Notes: generated by a model not told the origin, from the letters alone. Counted from the first letter of the stretch, positions 8,668 to 18,798 are shown. The stretch: DNA of 64,000 nucleotides from Levilactobacillus zymae DSM 19395 (GCF_001434115.1 NZ_AZDW01000032.1:19033-83032); one strand, 5' to 3'. A program made the numbers and translations.

Positions 8668-8738
8668 TGAAAACGCTTTAATTATGTTTGACACCGAGGC
8701 TTTTACTGAGTATAGTTAAACTATAGTAAAAGTTTACT
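8668..8738 (+). promoter_or_regulatory. galK promoter with cre box and two operator palindromes
   Basis: A cre-like TGAAAACGCTTTAA (8668-8681) is followed by TTGACA (8688-8693), 17 bp and TATAGT (8711-8716). The -10 is embedded in a perfect 7-1-7 palindrome TATAGTTAAACTATA (8711-8725), and AGTAAAAGTTTACT (8725-8738) follows. The second palindrome shares its core with the galM upstream site. This looks like combined CcpA and GalR control. Confidence 0.8.
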
Positions 8739-8762
8739 AAAATTCTAAAGGAGTTCATCGCC

Positions 8763-9932
8763 ATGGATTATGCCAGCCTTGCATCAGAATACAAAGAAAC
8801 TTTTAACGCCGAACCACAACGGGTTTTCTTCTCCCCAGGTCGGATCAACCTGATCGGGGAATACACCGACTTCAACGGGGGCCACGTTTTCCCAGCTGCC
8901 ATCAGCTTGGGAACGTACGGTGCCTTCAGCAAGCGCGATGATCGGAAGGTCCGGATGTTTTCTGCCAACCTACCCAAGGCTGGCACCATTGAATTTTCGT
9001 TAGACGACCTGAGCTACAACGAGGCCGACAACTGGACCAAGTACTTTAAGGGCATGTTGTTTGAATTAGCCAAGCAGGGCAAGACCATCGACAAGGGGTT
9101 TGACCTGTACGTTCACGGGAACTTACCCGATGGCTCCGGCTTATCGTCCTCGGCTTCCGTAGAAATGTTGATGGCTCAAATCCTCTTGGATGCTTACGGG
9201 CAAGACATCTCGCGGGTGGACCTGGTCAAGGCCGGCCAATTAGTCGAAAACGACTACTTAGGCTTAAATACCGGGATCATGGACCAATTCGCGGTCTTCA
9301 TGGGCAAACAGGACCAGGCCATTTTGCTGGACACCAACACCTTGAAGTACCAATACGCCCCGGTCAAGATGGACGGCTACGTGGTGGTCATTATGAACAC
9401 CAAGAAGCGTCGGGAACTGACCGACTCCAAGTACAACGAACGGCGGGCCCAATGTGAAGAAGCTTTGCGGCGCCTGCAAACCAAGTTAGACATTCAAACG
9501 TTGGGTGACTTGAACGGCGACCAATTCGACGAAAACAGTTACCTGATCAACGACGACATCTTAATCAAGCGGGCACGGCACGCGGTGGTCGAAAACCAAC
9601 GGACGTTGCGGGCCTTCGATGCCTTACAAAACAACGACCTAAGCACTTTCGGCCACTTGGTCAACGCGTCTCACATTTCGTTACATTACGACTTTGCCGT
9701 AACCGGGACGGAACTGGATACGCTGGTTGAAACCGCTTGGCAACAACCAGGGGTCTTGGGTGCCCGGATGACCGGTGCCGGTTTCGGTGGCTGTGCGATT
9801 GCCATCGTGAAGGAAAGCAACGTTGACGCCTTTGAAAAGGCGGTTGGTGACACTTACAACGAGAAGATTGGTCACCCGGCCGAATTCTACATCGCCCACT
9901 TAGCCGACGGTTCCCACGAACTGACGAAATAG
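8763..9932 (+). CDS. galK: Galactokinase
   Basis: This 389-residue GHMP kinase phosphorylates alpha-galactose to galactose 1-phosphate with ATP. The galactokinase signature GRINLIGEYTDFNGG is near residues 26-40, the ATP-binding LPDGSGLSSSAS is near 122-133, and GARMTGAGFGGCAIA is near 336-350. The length is typical. The ATG follows AAAGGAG. It has its own regulated promoter and is separated from galE by about 410 bp containing two RNA-like elements. Confidence 0.96.
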   Translation: MDYASLASEYKETFNAEPQRVFFSPGRINLIGEYTDFNGGHVFPAAISLGTYGAFSKRDDRKVRMFSANLPKAGTIEFSLDDLSYNEADNWTKYFKGMLFELAKQGKTIDKGFDLYVHGNLPDGSGLSSSASVEMLMAQILLDAYGQDISRVDLVKAGQLVENDYLGLNTGIMDQFAVFMGKQDQAILLDTNTLKYQYAPVKMDGYVVVIMNTKKRRELTDSKYNERRAQCEEALRRLQTKLDIQTLGDLNGDQFDENSYLINDDILIKRARHAVVENQRTLRAFDALQNNDLSTFGHLVNASHISLHYDFAVTGTELDTLVETAWQQPGVLGARMTGAGFGGCAIAIVKESNVDAFEKAVGDTYNEKIGHPAEFYIAHLADGSHELTK

Positions 9933-9960
9933 GCGGTAACAAACGATAACGGACGCCTTA

Positions 9961-10105
9961 CCGGTCAGCCCAGATATGGCTGGAACGTAGCCGACACGAC
10001 TTGAAGCCTCGCTAAAAGCGCGGGGCTTTAAGCTTGGACTGGGTCTAGCCCGAGAAAAATATGGCGAAGACCAACGAGATTATCAGCCATATCCGGACTG
10101 ATCTC
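9961..10105 (-). ncRNA. Structured intergenic element, copy 1 (three-stem RNA-like)
   Basis: On the minus strand an outer stem of about 16 bp (10085-10100 with 9966-9981, GATATGGCT against AGCCATATC) encloses a middle hairpin and a long hairpin (9999-10035, AAGCTT...AGT). These are followed by a conserved TCGTG and CGTTCCAGCC. Two further copies (10151, 14071) have different stem sequences with the same pairing. It lies between galK and galE, head to head with copy 2. The transcribed strand is inferred; the family name is unknown to me. Confidence 0.6.
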
Positions 10106-10150
10106 ACGGGCATACTGGTTTTACGATTAACGCTAGTGTAGTCGTGAGGG

Positions 10151-10285
10151 AGGGCCTGGTGGGGCTCAGGGGTGTCGTTTGTGTTGGTCGGGGTTCTTTC
10201 CCGACTTACACAAAGGCCGAACTTTGAGACCTGGGTTTAGGGCTTAAAGTCGTGCCCACCCCGTTCCAGCCGCACCAGGACCGAC
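10151..10285 (+). ncRNA. Structured intergenic element, copy 2 (three-stem RNA-like)
   Basis: The outer stem GGCCTGGTGGGGCT (10153-10166) pairs with AGCCGCACCAGGACC (10268-10282). A middle hairpin (10178-10214, TTTGTGT/ACACAAA) and a third hairpin (10221-10250, ACTTT/AAAGT) lie inside, then TCGTGCC and CGTTCCAGCC. It sits 65 bp upstream of the galE start codon, so if transcribed with galET it would be part of their 5' leader. Confidence 0.6.
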
Positions 10286-10346
10286 CGGTAGACGGATGAA
10301 TCATACAAGTTTAAGAACACAAGACAGATTGAGGAGGAAATGCGCA

Positions 10347-11351
10347 ATGACAGTTTTAGTTTTAGGTGGTGCTGGTTACATCGGCTCCCATGCCGTTGAT
10401 CGATTGGTTGAAAAGGGGTACGACGTGGCCGTCGTGGATAACCTGGTCACGGGACACCGTGCAGCCGTGAACCCTAAGGCACGCTTTTACCAAGGTGACG
10501 TGCGGGACCAAGACTTCTTGAACGATGTTTTTGATAAGGAAGACATCGAAGGGGTCATTCACTTTGCCGCCTTTTCCGTGGTACCTGAATCCATGAAGAA
10601 GCCGTTGAAGTACTTCGACAACAACACGGCCGGCATGGTTTCCTTACTGGAAGTCATGAACAAACACAACGTTAAGCGCATCGTCTTCTCCTCAACGGCG
10701 GCCACTTACGGCGAACCGAAGCAGATCCCCATCAAGGAAACTGATCCGCAAGTGCCAACCAACCCTTACGGTGAAAGCAAGTTAATGATGGAAAAGATCA
10801 TGAAGTGGTCCGATGAAGCTTACGGCATCAAGTTCGTGGCTTTGCGGTACTTCAACGTGGCGGGGGCCAAGCCAGATGGCAGCATCGGTGAAGATCACCA
10901 CCCCGAAACCCACTTAGTCCCGATCATCTTGGAAGTCGCTGCGGGTGAACGGAAAGAACTGTCCATCTTCGGGGACGATTACCCAACTAAGGATGGCACC
11001 AACGTGCGGGATTACGTCCACGTGGTCGATTTAGCCGACGCCCACATTCTGGCCTTGGAATACCTGAAGGCCGGTCACGACAGCAACGCCTTCAACCTGG
11101 GTTCTTCGACCGGTTTCTCCAACAAGGAAATGTTGGAAGCCGCACGGAAGGTCACGGGCAAGGAAATCCCTGCCAAGATGGCCCCACGGCGTGCCGGTGA
11201 CCCCAGCACCTTGATTGCGGCGAGCGACAAGGCCCGCGACGTCTTGAACTGGCAACCCCAATACGACAACGTGGAAGACATCATCCGGACGGCCTGGAAC
11301 TGGAAGCAATCCCACCCCGAAGGCTACGCTGACCGGGGGGCGAACGCCTAA
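10347..11351 (+). CDS. galE: UDP-glucose 4-epimerase
   Basis: This 334-residue SDR-fold enzyme interconverts UDP-galactose and UDP-glucose. The NAD-binding GGAGYIGSH is near residues 7-15, and the catalytic Ser plus YGESK (Tyr-x3-Lys) lies near 125-152. ATG at 10347 is chosen because GAGGAGG lies at correct spacing and the protein then begins directly with the Rossmann fold; an in-frame upstream start would add about 17 non-homologous residues. The stop codon overlaps the galT start (TAATG), showing translational coupling. Confidence 0.95.
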   Translation: MTVLVLGGAGYIGSHAVDRLVEKGYDVAVVDNLVTGHRAAVNPKARFYQGDVRDQDFLNDVFDKEDIEGVIHFAAFSVVPESMKKPLKYFDNNTAGMVSLLEVMNKHNVKRIVFSSTAATYGEPKQIPIKETDPQVPTNPYGESKLMMEKIMKWSDEAYGIKFVALRYFNVAGAKPDGSIGEDHHPETHLVPIILEVAAGERKELSIFGDDYPTKDGTNVRDYVHVVDLADAHILALEYLKAGHDSNAFNLGSSTGFSNKEMLEAARKVTGKEIPAKMAPRRAGDPSTLIAASDKARDVLNWQPQYDNVEDIIRTAWNWKQSHPEGYADRGANA

Positions 11352-12814
11352 TGGCTCAAGATACCTTACAGTTATTCTTAGACGACATCGTGGCGTCCCC
11401 GTCGCCTTACACGGCATTGGATCGCCAGTACGTAGAAAACCGCATTTACGCATTGATTGGTGACGGTGCGGTCCAAGCGGCCACGGCGGCTAATCCGATT
11501 GATTTGGTCACGGCGTTAGTCAACACGGCCATCGAGCACGGTAAAATTAATGACACGCCGAGTGAACGTGAAATTTTAGAAGCTCAACTGATGGACCTGA
11601 TGACGCCATTGCCATCCGCACTGAACCGCGGTTTCTGGGACCGTTACCAGGAGAGTCCGTCCAAGGCGACCGACTGGTTTTACCAGTTGAGTCGGGCTAA
11701 CGACTACATCAAGACGCGTAACATTGCGCGTAACGTGGTCTTTGACGCCGACACGCCGGCGGGCACGTTGGAAATCACCATCAACCTGTCGAAACCGGAA
11801 AAGGATCCTAAGGCTATTGCGGCCGCGCGGAACCAACCCAAGACGGGGTACCCGTTAGACCAACTTTGCATGACCAACGAAGGCTACTTAGGTCGGTTGG
11901 GTTATCCGGCCCGCAGCAATCACCGGATCATCCGGTTGATGCTGGGGGGCGAAATCTGGGGCTTCCAGTATTCGCCGTACGCCTACTTCGCCGAACACGC
12001 CATTTTCTTGTCAAAGGTTCACCGGCCGATGAAGGTCGACCAACACGGAATCACCAACTTGTTGGAAATCGTGCGGCAGTTCCCGACCTACTTTGTCGGC
12101 AGTAACGCCGACTTACCGATCGTGGGGGGCTCGATGCTGAGCCACGACCACTATCAAGGCGGGAAGCACACCTTCCCAATGATGAAGGCACCGTTGGATC
12201 GTGAATTTGACCTGAACGTACCGGGCGTCACAGCCGGGGTCGTTCAGTGGCCGATGACCGACTTACGGTTACGGGGCGCGCACCCCGAAGCTCTGGTCAC
12301 GGCGGCGGTCAAGATCATGGATAGTTGGAAAGCCTACTCCGACGAAAGCGTCGACGTCCGGGCTTACACCGACGGGACCCGGCACCACACAATCACCCCA
12401 ATCGCTTACCGCGACGGGGACGACTACGTGCTGGACTTGGTCTTACGGGACAACCAGACGTCCGCCCAGTATCCGGATGGCATTTTCCACCCGCATCAGG
12501 ACGTGCAACACATTAAAAAGGAAAACATCGGCTTGATCGAAGTCATGGGCCGGGCCATCTTACCCGCACGCCTGAAGACGGAAATGGCCGAGGTCGAAAA
12601 GTACCTGATTGGGCAACCCAACCAGATTGCGGCCATGCACCAACCTTGGGCGGACAGCCTGAAGGCCCAGCACGACATCACGCCGGATAACGTGCAAGCA
12701 GTGGTTCACCAAGCAATTGGGAACACGTTTGCTCGGGTCCTGGCCGATGCGGGGGTCTTCAAACGCGACGCCAAGGGTCAGGCCGCGTTAGACCAATTTT
12801 TAGCACAACTTTAA
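11351..12814 (+). CDS. galT: UDP-glucose-hexose-1-phosphate uridylyltransferase (Gram-positive GalT type)
   Basis: This 487-residue enzyme exchanges UMP between UDP-glucose and galactose 1-phosphate. It is of the longer Firmicute class (about 490 residues), distinct from the E. coli type. GSMLSHDHYQGGKH near 259-272 carries the active-site His residues. Its start overlaps the galE stop. galR follows 35 bp later, completing the order galK-galE-galT-galR typical of lactobacilli. Confidence 0.95.
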   Translation: MAQDTLQLFLDDIVASPSPYTALDRQYVENRIYALIGDGAVQAATAANPIDLVTALVNTAIEHGKINDTPSEREILEAQLMDLMTPLPSALNRGFWDRYQESPSKATDWFYQLSRANDYIKTRNIARNVVFDADTPAGTLEITINLSKPEKDPKAIAAARNQPKTGYPLDQLCMTNEGYLGRLGYPARSNHRIIRLMLGGEIWGFQYSPYAYFAEHAIFLSKVHRPMKVDQHGITNLLEIVRQFPTYFVGSNADLPIVGGSMLSHDHYQGGKHTFPMMKAPLDREFDLNVPGVTAGVVQWPMTDLRLRGAHPEALVTAAVKIMDSWKAYSDESVDVRAYTDGTRHHTITPIAYRDGDDYVLDLVLRDNQTSAQYPDGIFHPHQDVQHIKKENIGLIEVMGRAILPARLKTEMAEVEKYLIGQPNQIAAMHQPWADSLKAQHDITPDNVQAVVHQAIGNTFARVLADAGVFKRDAKGQAALDQFLAQL

Positions 12815-12837
12815 GCAGACTTTGAACAACGGTTTAG

Positions 12838-13857
<1,020 letters not shown>

Positions 13858-13869
13858 AGATTAAACTTA

Positions 13870-13918
13870 AGGTTCCCTTAGTTGCCGAGGTAGGTAGCTG
13901 AGAGAACTTTTTTAATGC
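13870..13918 (+). terminator. Terminator after galR
   Basis: GGTTCCCTTAGTTGCC pairs with GGTAGCTGAGAGAACT using several G-U pairs, followed by six T. Confidence 0.8.
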
Positions 13919-13936
13919 ATGAATTATAGGTGCAAA

Positions 13937-13980
13937 CAAAAATCACGTCTTGATTTTGACAGTCAAAACGTGATTTTATT
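13937..13980. terminator. Bidirectional hairpin between galR and pepO
   Basis: AAATCACGT pairs with ACGTGATTT around an inner TTGA/TCAA pair, with A and T tracts on the two sides, so it could stop transcripts from both directions. Confidence 0.75.
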
Positions 13981-14238
13981 TCGGTGAAAGTTATCTGGAA
14001 AACGGCCATTAGAGGTAAGTACTTAATGGTAACGGTGAATGGACGATAACTCTGACGTTCAATGTCTAGCCTGGAGGCGAGCAGGGGCTCAGCCAGCGAA
14101 ATTATTCTTGGGCGGCGTTTTATGCCACCCTAGAATAAGGCCGAGTTTTGAAACTCGCGGGTTTTGCGAGGTTCAAAATCGTGCCCGCAGGCGTTCCAGC
14201 CCCTGAGCGCCGGAAGGCGGCCAATTTCATCTTAGTAG
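13981..14238. other. Gene-free interval between galR and pepO
   Basis: Apart from the third structured element (14071-14219) this stretch holds no credible reading frame. It separates convergent genes, so it is a 3' region for both. Confidence 0.6.
14071..14219 (+). ncRNA. Structured intergenic element, copy 3 (three-stem RNA-like)
   Basis: The outer stem GCAGGGGCT (14081-14089) pairs with AGCCCCTGA (14199-14207) and can extend. The middle hairpin is TTATTCT/AGAATAA (14102-14138). The third hairpin is a very strong GAGTTTTGAA/TTCAAAATC stem (14143-14180). TCGTGCC and CGTTCCAGCC follow as in copies 1 and 2. It sits immediately downstream of pepO, antisense to that transcript if the plus strand is the functional one. 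Confidence 0.6.
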
Positions 14239-16194
14239 TTACCAGATTTTCACCCGGTCCGCCGGCTTCAGGTACATGCCGTCGCCCGGTTGAACGTTGA
14301 AGGTGGTGTAGAAGTCGTCGAGGTTCTTGACCTGCACATCGGCCCGCAGCTTGGCCGGGGCGTGAACGTCGATCGACAGCAGAAGCTGCATATACTCCGT
14401 CGTAGCCTTCATCCGCCAGACGTTGGCCCAGTTAATAAAGAAAGCTCGTAAATCGACGTCAGCGGCCGATTTGGCGGCTTCTAGGGCACAGCTCAGTCCG
14501 CCGGCGTCGGCGATGTTTTCGGAAACGGTCAGTTTACCGTTGACCTTCTGACCGGCAAAGTCGATGCCGTCGAATTCCTTGATCATGGCCTGCGAGAGGT
14601 CCTTAAAGTGGGCCAGGTCCGCGTCGGTCCACCAGTTGTTCAGGTTCCCGAATTCGTCGAACTGGGCACCGTTGTTATCGAAGGCGTGGGAAATTTCGTG
14701 CGCCATGACGGCCCCGATACCGCCGTAGTTGGTACTGCTGGACTGTTCTAGGCTGTAGAACGGCTTTTGCAAGATGGCGGCGGGGAAGACGATTTCGTTG
14801 TTCGACGGGGAGTAGTAGGCGTTGACCGTGTTGGCGCTCATGTCCCACTTCTCGCGGTCGACGGGGTGGCCCCAGTGGCCGAAGTGTTCGGCCAAGGCGA
14901 TTTCGTCGAAGGCTTGTGCGTTGTCAAAGAGGGACTTGGTGGTGTCGACCTTGAACTTGGCGTAGAGTGGGTCGATCTTGTCCGGGTAGCCAACTTTGAT
15001 GGTCAACTTCTGGAGCTTGACCACGGCCTTCTTACGGGTGGCTTCACTGAGCCAGTCGTTGGCGGCCAACCGGTTTTGGTAAACGCCGGCCATCTTCAAG
15101 ACCATTTTACGGACGTCGGCCTTGGCGGCTTCACCGAAGTACTTGCGGCCGTAGTAGTCACCGACGACCTGACTGAAGTATCCACTAGCCAGGTAGTAAG
15201 CAGCCTTTTCTTGAGAACGGGCCTGCTTTTGGCCGGACAAGGCCCGGCCGTAGGTGCCACCGACTTGGCGGAAGTCCTCGGTCAGGGTGCCACTAGCGCC
15301 CAATACCGTCTTGACCAGAATCCAGCTCTTTACGAGGGGGAAGTTGGCAGGGGTTAAGAGATCGCCAATGGCGTCGAAGTAGGTTGGTTGCGGAAGAATG
15401 GCCTGGTCCGGCGTAGCGCCTAGAAGGGCGGTGACGGCACTGGTCAGGTCTAATGCATCGGTCTTGGCGGCCACGTCGGCCAGCGGGAACGGGTTGTAGT
15501 CCTTCACGTAGTCGGCCGCTTCTTCGGACGACTTCACGTGTGGCGCAATCAACGCGTCGAATTGTTTAGTCTGGTCGACCAGTTTGGCGGCGTCATCTTC
15601 ACTGTAGCCCACCATGGTCAGTAACTTGGTAGCCATCTGAGTGTAGATTGGCAGTAATTGCTTGGCCGCCGGATTATCCTTGGCGTAGTAAGTCTTGTCG
15701 GGCAGAATCAGGTTCGGGGCGTCGACGTACAGCGCGTAGTTGCTGGTGTCCTTCATGTCGGGGTCGACGCTTAGCGTGATGGGCGTGGGGATGCCTTCCC
15801 GGTAGAAGTCGACCAACGCGGCGTTTAAATCGGCGAAGTTCTGTAACGCTTCGATCTTGGCCAAATAGGGCTTAAGCGGTGCGGCACCGGCTTGTTCGCG
15901 GCCCGCAAAGTCGCGCGTTAAGGTGTAGAATTTCTTGAATTCGGCCATTTCGGGATTGGCGGGCGTTAATTTACCCGCTAAGAGGTCGTCAAAGTCGGCC
16001 ATCAAGGTGTGTTCGATGTTGTCGACTAGGTCCATGAAGCCCCCGGTCGAGGCGTGGTCGGCGGGGATGGTGGCCTGTTCGGCCCACTTGCCATTGACGG
16101 CATCGTAGAGGTCTTGGTTGAGCAGGGACTCGTCAACCGGAAAAGTCGTTGCGGAACCACCGGGTTGGCCGGCAGCAAAATGAGTGGTGTGCAT
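14239..16194 (-). CDS. pepO: M13-family zinc endopeptidase (PepO type)
   Basis: This 651-residue metallo-endopeptidase is of the neprilysin/PepO family, which cleaves oligopeptides. The zinc motif HEISH is at residues about 499-503, and the third ligand Glu lies in ENIADAGG further downstream. There is no signal peptide, as usual for cytoplasmic lactic-acid-bacterial PepO. ATG at 16194 is chosen because AAGGAGG sits at the right distance; an upstream in-frame start would place that site inside the coding region. Confidence 0.94.
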   Translation of the reverse strand: MHTTHFAAGQPGGSATTFPVDESLLNQDLYDAVNGKWAEQATIPADHASTGGFMDLVDNIEHTLMADFDDLLAGKLTPANPEMAEFKKFYTLTRDFAGREQAGAAPLKPYLAKIEALQNFADLNAALVDFYREGIPTPITLSVDPDMKDTSNYALYVDAPNLILPDKTYYAKDNPAAKQLLPIYTQMATKLLTMVGYSEDDAAKLVDQTKQFDALIAPHVKSSEEAADYVKDYNPFPLADVAAKTDALDLTSAVTALLGATPDQAILPQPTYFDAIGDLLTPANFPLVKSWILVKTVLGASGTLTEDFRQVGGTYGRALSGQKQARSQEKAAYYLASGYFSQVVGDYYGRKYFGEAAKADVRKMVLKMAGVYQNRLAANDWLSEATRKKAVVKLQKLTIKVGYPDKIDPLYAKFKVDTTKSLFDNAQAFDEIALAEHFGHWGHPVDREKWDMSANTVNAYYSPSNNEIVFPAAILQKPFYSLEQSSSTNYGGIGAVMAHEISHAFDNNGAQFDEFGNLNNWWTDADLAHFKDLSQAMIKEFDGIDFAGQKVNGKLTVSENIADAGGLSCALEAAKSAADVDLRAFFINWANVWRMKATTEYMQLLLSIDVHAPAKLRADVQVKNLDDFYTTFNVQPGDGMYLKPADRVKIW

Positions 16195-16296
16195 ACGAAA
16201 ATCCTCCTTAAATATTGTCATTAGTCACAGGTTAACCCACTTAGCGGGGAAAGGAAACTATTTTATCATCTGTTTCTCATTTTTCAGGAGGGCCAA

Positions 16297-16331
16297 CAAA
16301 AAAGGAGTCTGAGGCGCACCCCACACTCCTA
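16297..16331 (-). terminator. Terminator after the MarR gene
   Basis: On the minus strand AGGAGTGTG pairs back to an imperfect complement ending in ACTCCT, followed by six T. Confidence 0.8.
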
Positions 16332-16353
16332 ATTCTGAACGGAATTCAGCTGG

Positions 16354-16851
16354 TTAATCTTCCGCTTGCCGCCGGGTCCGCGTCACGGGCCGATGGAACT
16401 TGGGCCGGTTACGTTCCCAAATGGCGACGTTGGCTTGATAGCGGGTGAAGAAATCGTTAATGGTTTCTGGCGCTAAGTCGGATGGTAACTGGTTCCAAGT
16501 CCGCGCACTTTGTAAGAAGACCTGGTGAATATCGTCTTCCACCCGGGTCCCCTTAGGCGTTAACCGCAGGTACTTGACCCGCCGGTCGTCCATCTTAGCT
16601 TCCTGTTCGACGTAGCCGTCTAACAGCAGGGCCCGTAATTTCCGAGCTGCGGCGGAACGCGTAGTCCGGGTGTCATCCGCAAGCTCACTTAGCGTAATGT
16701 TGCGTTGTTCATGAATTTGTTTTAACAGTAAATATTGTTCGAAACTTAATGAGTATTGCCCCGTGATCTGCTCAGCGGCGTTGATCAGGACGCAGAAAAT
16801 CTCCCGATATTGCCGTAAGAAGGTCTCAAATACTCTCTCCTCGCTTTGCAT
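16354..16851 (-). CDS. MarR-family transcriptional regulator
   Basis: This 165-residue protein has the MarR winged-helix layout: a dimerising N-terminal helix, a helix-turn-helix around ITLSELADDTRTTRSAAARK (residues about 53-72), and the wing with DDRRVKYLRLTPKG (about 87-100). The ligand and targets are unknown. It is transcribed toward pepO but ends in its own terminator. The C-terminus is rich in Arg. Confidence 0.88.
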   Translation of the reverse strand: MQSEERVFETFLRQYREIFCVLINAAEQITGQYSLSFEQYLLLKQIHEQRNITLSELADDTRTTRSAAARKLRALLLDGYVEQEAKMDDRRVKYLRLTPKGTRVEDDIHQVFLQSARTWNQLPSDLAPETINDFFTRYQANVAIWERNRPKFHRPVTRTRRQAED

Positions 16852-17023
16852 GCTTGACTCCCCCTAGATAGAAACAAATTTTTGCTGGCTTAGTTGCGAC
16901 GCGCTGACACCATGAGCGCTGGTCTCCGCTATCACAGCTTACCGTCATTATGCGGCACTATCGATGGGGATGAAAATGATTACACTTTATTGCGCCGGGT
17001 TAAGACAACTCAGCTTTCCATCT

Positions 17024-17061
17024 AGTCAAAAATACGCTAGCGGGGATTAACCGTTAGCGTA
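17024..17061 (-). terminator. Terminator after the lipoprotein gene
   Basis: TACGCTAACGG pairs with CCGCTAGCGTA on the minus strand, followed by TTTTTGA. Confidence 0.85.
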
Positions 17062-17072
17062 AGGAATTGGAT

Positions 17073-17954
17073 TTACTTAGTCATATAAATGTAGAGATGG
17101 TCCGCCGAAAAGCCGGTGTTGAACCGGATACCGTTGGAGTGGATGGTCTTGGTGTTAGTGGAACTACTGTTGAACTTGGCGTCCTTTAAGACCTTCTCAA
17201 ACTTGTTGATCACGTACTTCGGCTTGGCCTTTAACGTGGCCCCCAGTAAGGCGAAGGTGGTTCCAAACTGCTTCTGACCACGCTTGGTCTTCATTTGCGC
17301 CGTAGGGGTGATCAACGCGAGTCCCATCAGCTGACCGTCCTGCACGTTGGCGCGGACCGTGGCGGCTTTGGTGGTCACCAAGTTCTGCATGCCGTCCTTA
17401 ACGGTGGTGGGCAGTAGGTCGTCTTTAGCTTGTCGTTTAGCGGTAGCCAGCTTAGCTTGTAACTGTTGGGCCGCGGCCTGTTGTTGCTTGGCGGCTGCCG
17501 CGGCGGCCGTTGGGTCAGTCTTGGCCAGGGCCGCTAACTTTTGCTTGGTCTGAGCCTGGGTCTGCTGGGCCGTCTGGAGTTGCTTTTGCACCTTAGTGGG
17601 TAGGTAGCTGGCAATGACCATCTGGTTGTAGCTCGCCGCAAACTTTTTGTAGTTGCCTAAGGCTTTAGTGGCTTTGACCGTGACGGTCTTGTGGGTGCCG
17701 TTAGCGCTGAGTTTGACCGTTTGGTCGTGCGGCGCCGCGGGGACCTGGAAGAAGTAGGTTCCGGCCGCGACCTTGACGGATTGTTGGGCACCGTCTTCAA
17801 TTTGGTAGGTCACGTGTTTGGCTTTAGCGTCGCCTTTGACCACCGCGGTGAGGGCCGTGGGATGGTAGGTGGACTGCTTGGTGGTGAGGGTGTTGGAGCA
17901 GCCGGCCAGGGTCAAAGTCATTAACCCCAGGGCGCTCACGAGAAGTTTTTTCAT
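17073..17954 (-). CDS. Lipoprotein with Ala/Gln-rich coiled coil, unknown function
   Basis: This protein of about 293 residues begins with a signal peptide and lipobox (LTLAGC), so the mature protein should be lipid-anchored outside the membrane. The middle (about 125-185) is an Ala/Gln/Lys-rich coiled coil. The C-terminal half looks globular. An in-frame ATG at 17972 gives six extra residues but sits directly on the AAAGG site; MKKLL at 17954 gives a normal signal peptide, though its ribosome site is distant. I do not recognise the family. Confidence 0.75.
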   Translation of the reverse strand: MKKLLVSALGLMTLTLAGCSNTLTTKQSTYHPTALTAVVKGDAKAKHVTYQIEDGAQQSVKVAAGTYFFQVPAAPHDQTVKLSANGTHKTVTVKATKALGNYKKFAASYNQMVIASYLPTKVQKQLQTAQQTQAQTKQKLAALAKTDPTAAAAAAKQQQAAAQQLQAKLATAKRQAKDDLLPTTVKDGMQNLVTTKAATVRANVQDGQLMGLALITPTAQMKTKRGQKQFGTTFALLGATLKAKPKYVINKFEKVLKDAKFNSSSTNTKTIHSNGIRFNTGFSADHLYIYMTK

Positions 17955-18090
17955 AATGATTACATACGCCATCCTTTGAATGAGTAAAGTACTTGCTACA
18001 TCTTACCACAAGTCGCTCAATCCCGCGCGGGGGAATGACTTTCCAGCCCGCGTCTTCATTAAAAATTTGATGAAAAAGGGACGTAGAGGC

Positions 18091-18119
18091 TTTCATCACC
18101 GGCTATTCACTGGTATGAT
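18091..18119 (+). promoter_or_regulatory. Promoter of the usp gene (extended -10)
   Basis: TTTCAT (18091-18096), 17 bp and TATGAT (18114-18119), with TGG immediately before the -10, form an extended -10 promoter 53 bp upstream of the usp start. Confidence 0.6.
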
Positions 18120-18172
18120 AAAGATGTTGAAAGCGATACCACTAAGGTGGATTTTGGAAAGGACGGGATAAG

Positions 18173-18598
18173 ATGTATGAACGGATTTTAGTACCCATGG
18201 ATGGCAGTAAAAATGCCCACGCAGCACTAGTGGAGGCCATTAAGTTGGCGCAAAAACTCGGTTCCAAGCTGTTCATCGTCTCCGTCGCCAGTGATCAGAC
18301 CTACGCGCATTATGGGGCAGAATTTGGGAGTGAAATTGTCACTCATTTCAAGGACGCGGCGACGAAGTTTTTGGACAGTGCGGTGCAGGAAGTGGAAGAC
18401 GCCGGGGTACCGGTCGAAACCAGTTTCAAGGTGGGCCTGCCTAAGCCAACGATTGCCACCACGTTGCCCCAGGAACTCAACACCAATTTGACGGTGATCG
18501 GCCGTTCCGGGGTCCACGGCTTAGGCCGGGCCATCATGGGCTCGACCACGGCTTACGTGGTACGCAACTCGGAGACCAGTGTGTTGGTGGTTGATTAG
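18173..18598 (+). CDS. Universal stress protein (UspA family)
   Basis: This 141-residue cytosolic protein is of normal UspA length. It begins ILVPMDGSKNA, and the nucleotide-binding motif G-2x-G-9x-G-S is intact in GRSGVHGLGRAIMGS near residues 109-123, so it is an ATP-binding type. AAGGACGGG precedes the ATG. The gene is monocistronic, with a bidirectional terminator behind it. Role: stress-associated, not further definable here. Confidence 0.92.
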   Translation: MYERILVPMDGSKNAHAALVEAIKLAQKLGSKLFIVSVASDQTYAHYGAEFGSEIVTHFKDAATKFLDSAVQEVEDAGVPVETSFKVGLPKPTIATTLPQELNTNLTVIGRSGVHGLGRAIMGSTTAYVVRNSETSVLVVD

Positions 18599-18618
18599 GT
18601 TACACAATTAAAGATTAA

Positions 18619-18658
18619 ACAAAAAAACGCACCGACCAATTGGTCAGTGCGTTTTTTC
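18619..18658. terminator. Bidirectional terminator between usp and a small basic protein
   Basis: AAAAAACGCAC and GTGCGTTTTTT enclose GACCAATTGGTC, giving a long hairpin with A/T tracts on both sides. Confidence 0.9.
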
Positions 18659-18672
18659 AGTAATTGGCGAGA

Positions 18673-18798
18673 TTACTTGTTCTTGATTTCGCCCTTCAAC
18701 CAACGTTGAAGATTAGCGATTTCGTCGCGCCGCTTCAGGTCCTTCTTACGGTTAACCTTCCGACGGCCTTGTACGCCATTTGGATGTGCTTTTCTCAT
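18673..18798 (-). CDS. Very basic 41-residue protein, unknown function
   Basis: This short frame begins MRKAHPNG and is dense in Lys and Arg throughout (RRKVNRKKDLKRR in the middle), so it may bind nucleic acid or the ribosome. A good GCGAGGG site precedes the ATG, and it reads into the shared bidirectional terminator. The ribosome site, strong terminator and biased composition make it likely to be real. I do not recognise a family. Confidence 0.65.
   Translation of the reverse strand: MRKAHPNGVQGRRKVNRKKDLKRRDEIANLQRWLKGEIKNK

Noticed and set aside
14767-15357. 196-residue frame on the plus strand opposite pepO
   Set aside because: It is antisense to a complete M13 peptidase with intact zinc motif; long antisense frames are expected in GC-rich genes.
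17430-17580. Repetitive stretch in the lipoprotein gene, considered as a DNA repeat
   Set aside because: It is explained by an Ala/Gln-rich coiled coil; no unit repeats exactly.
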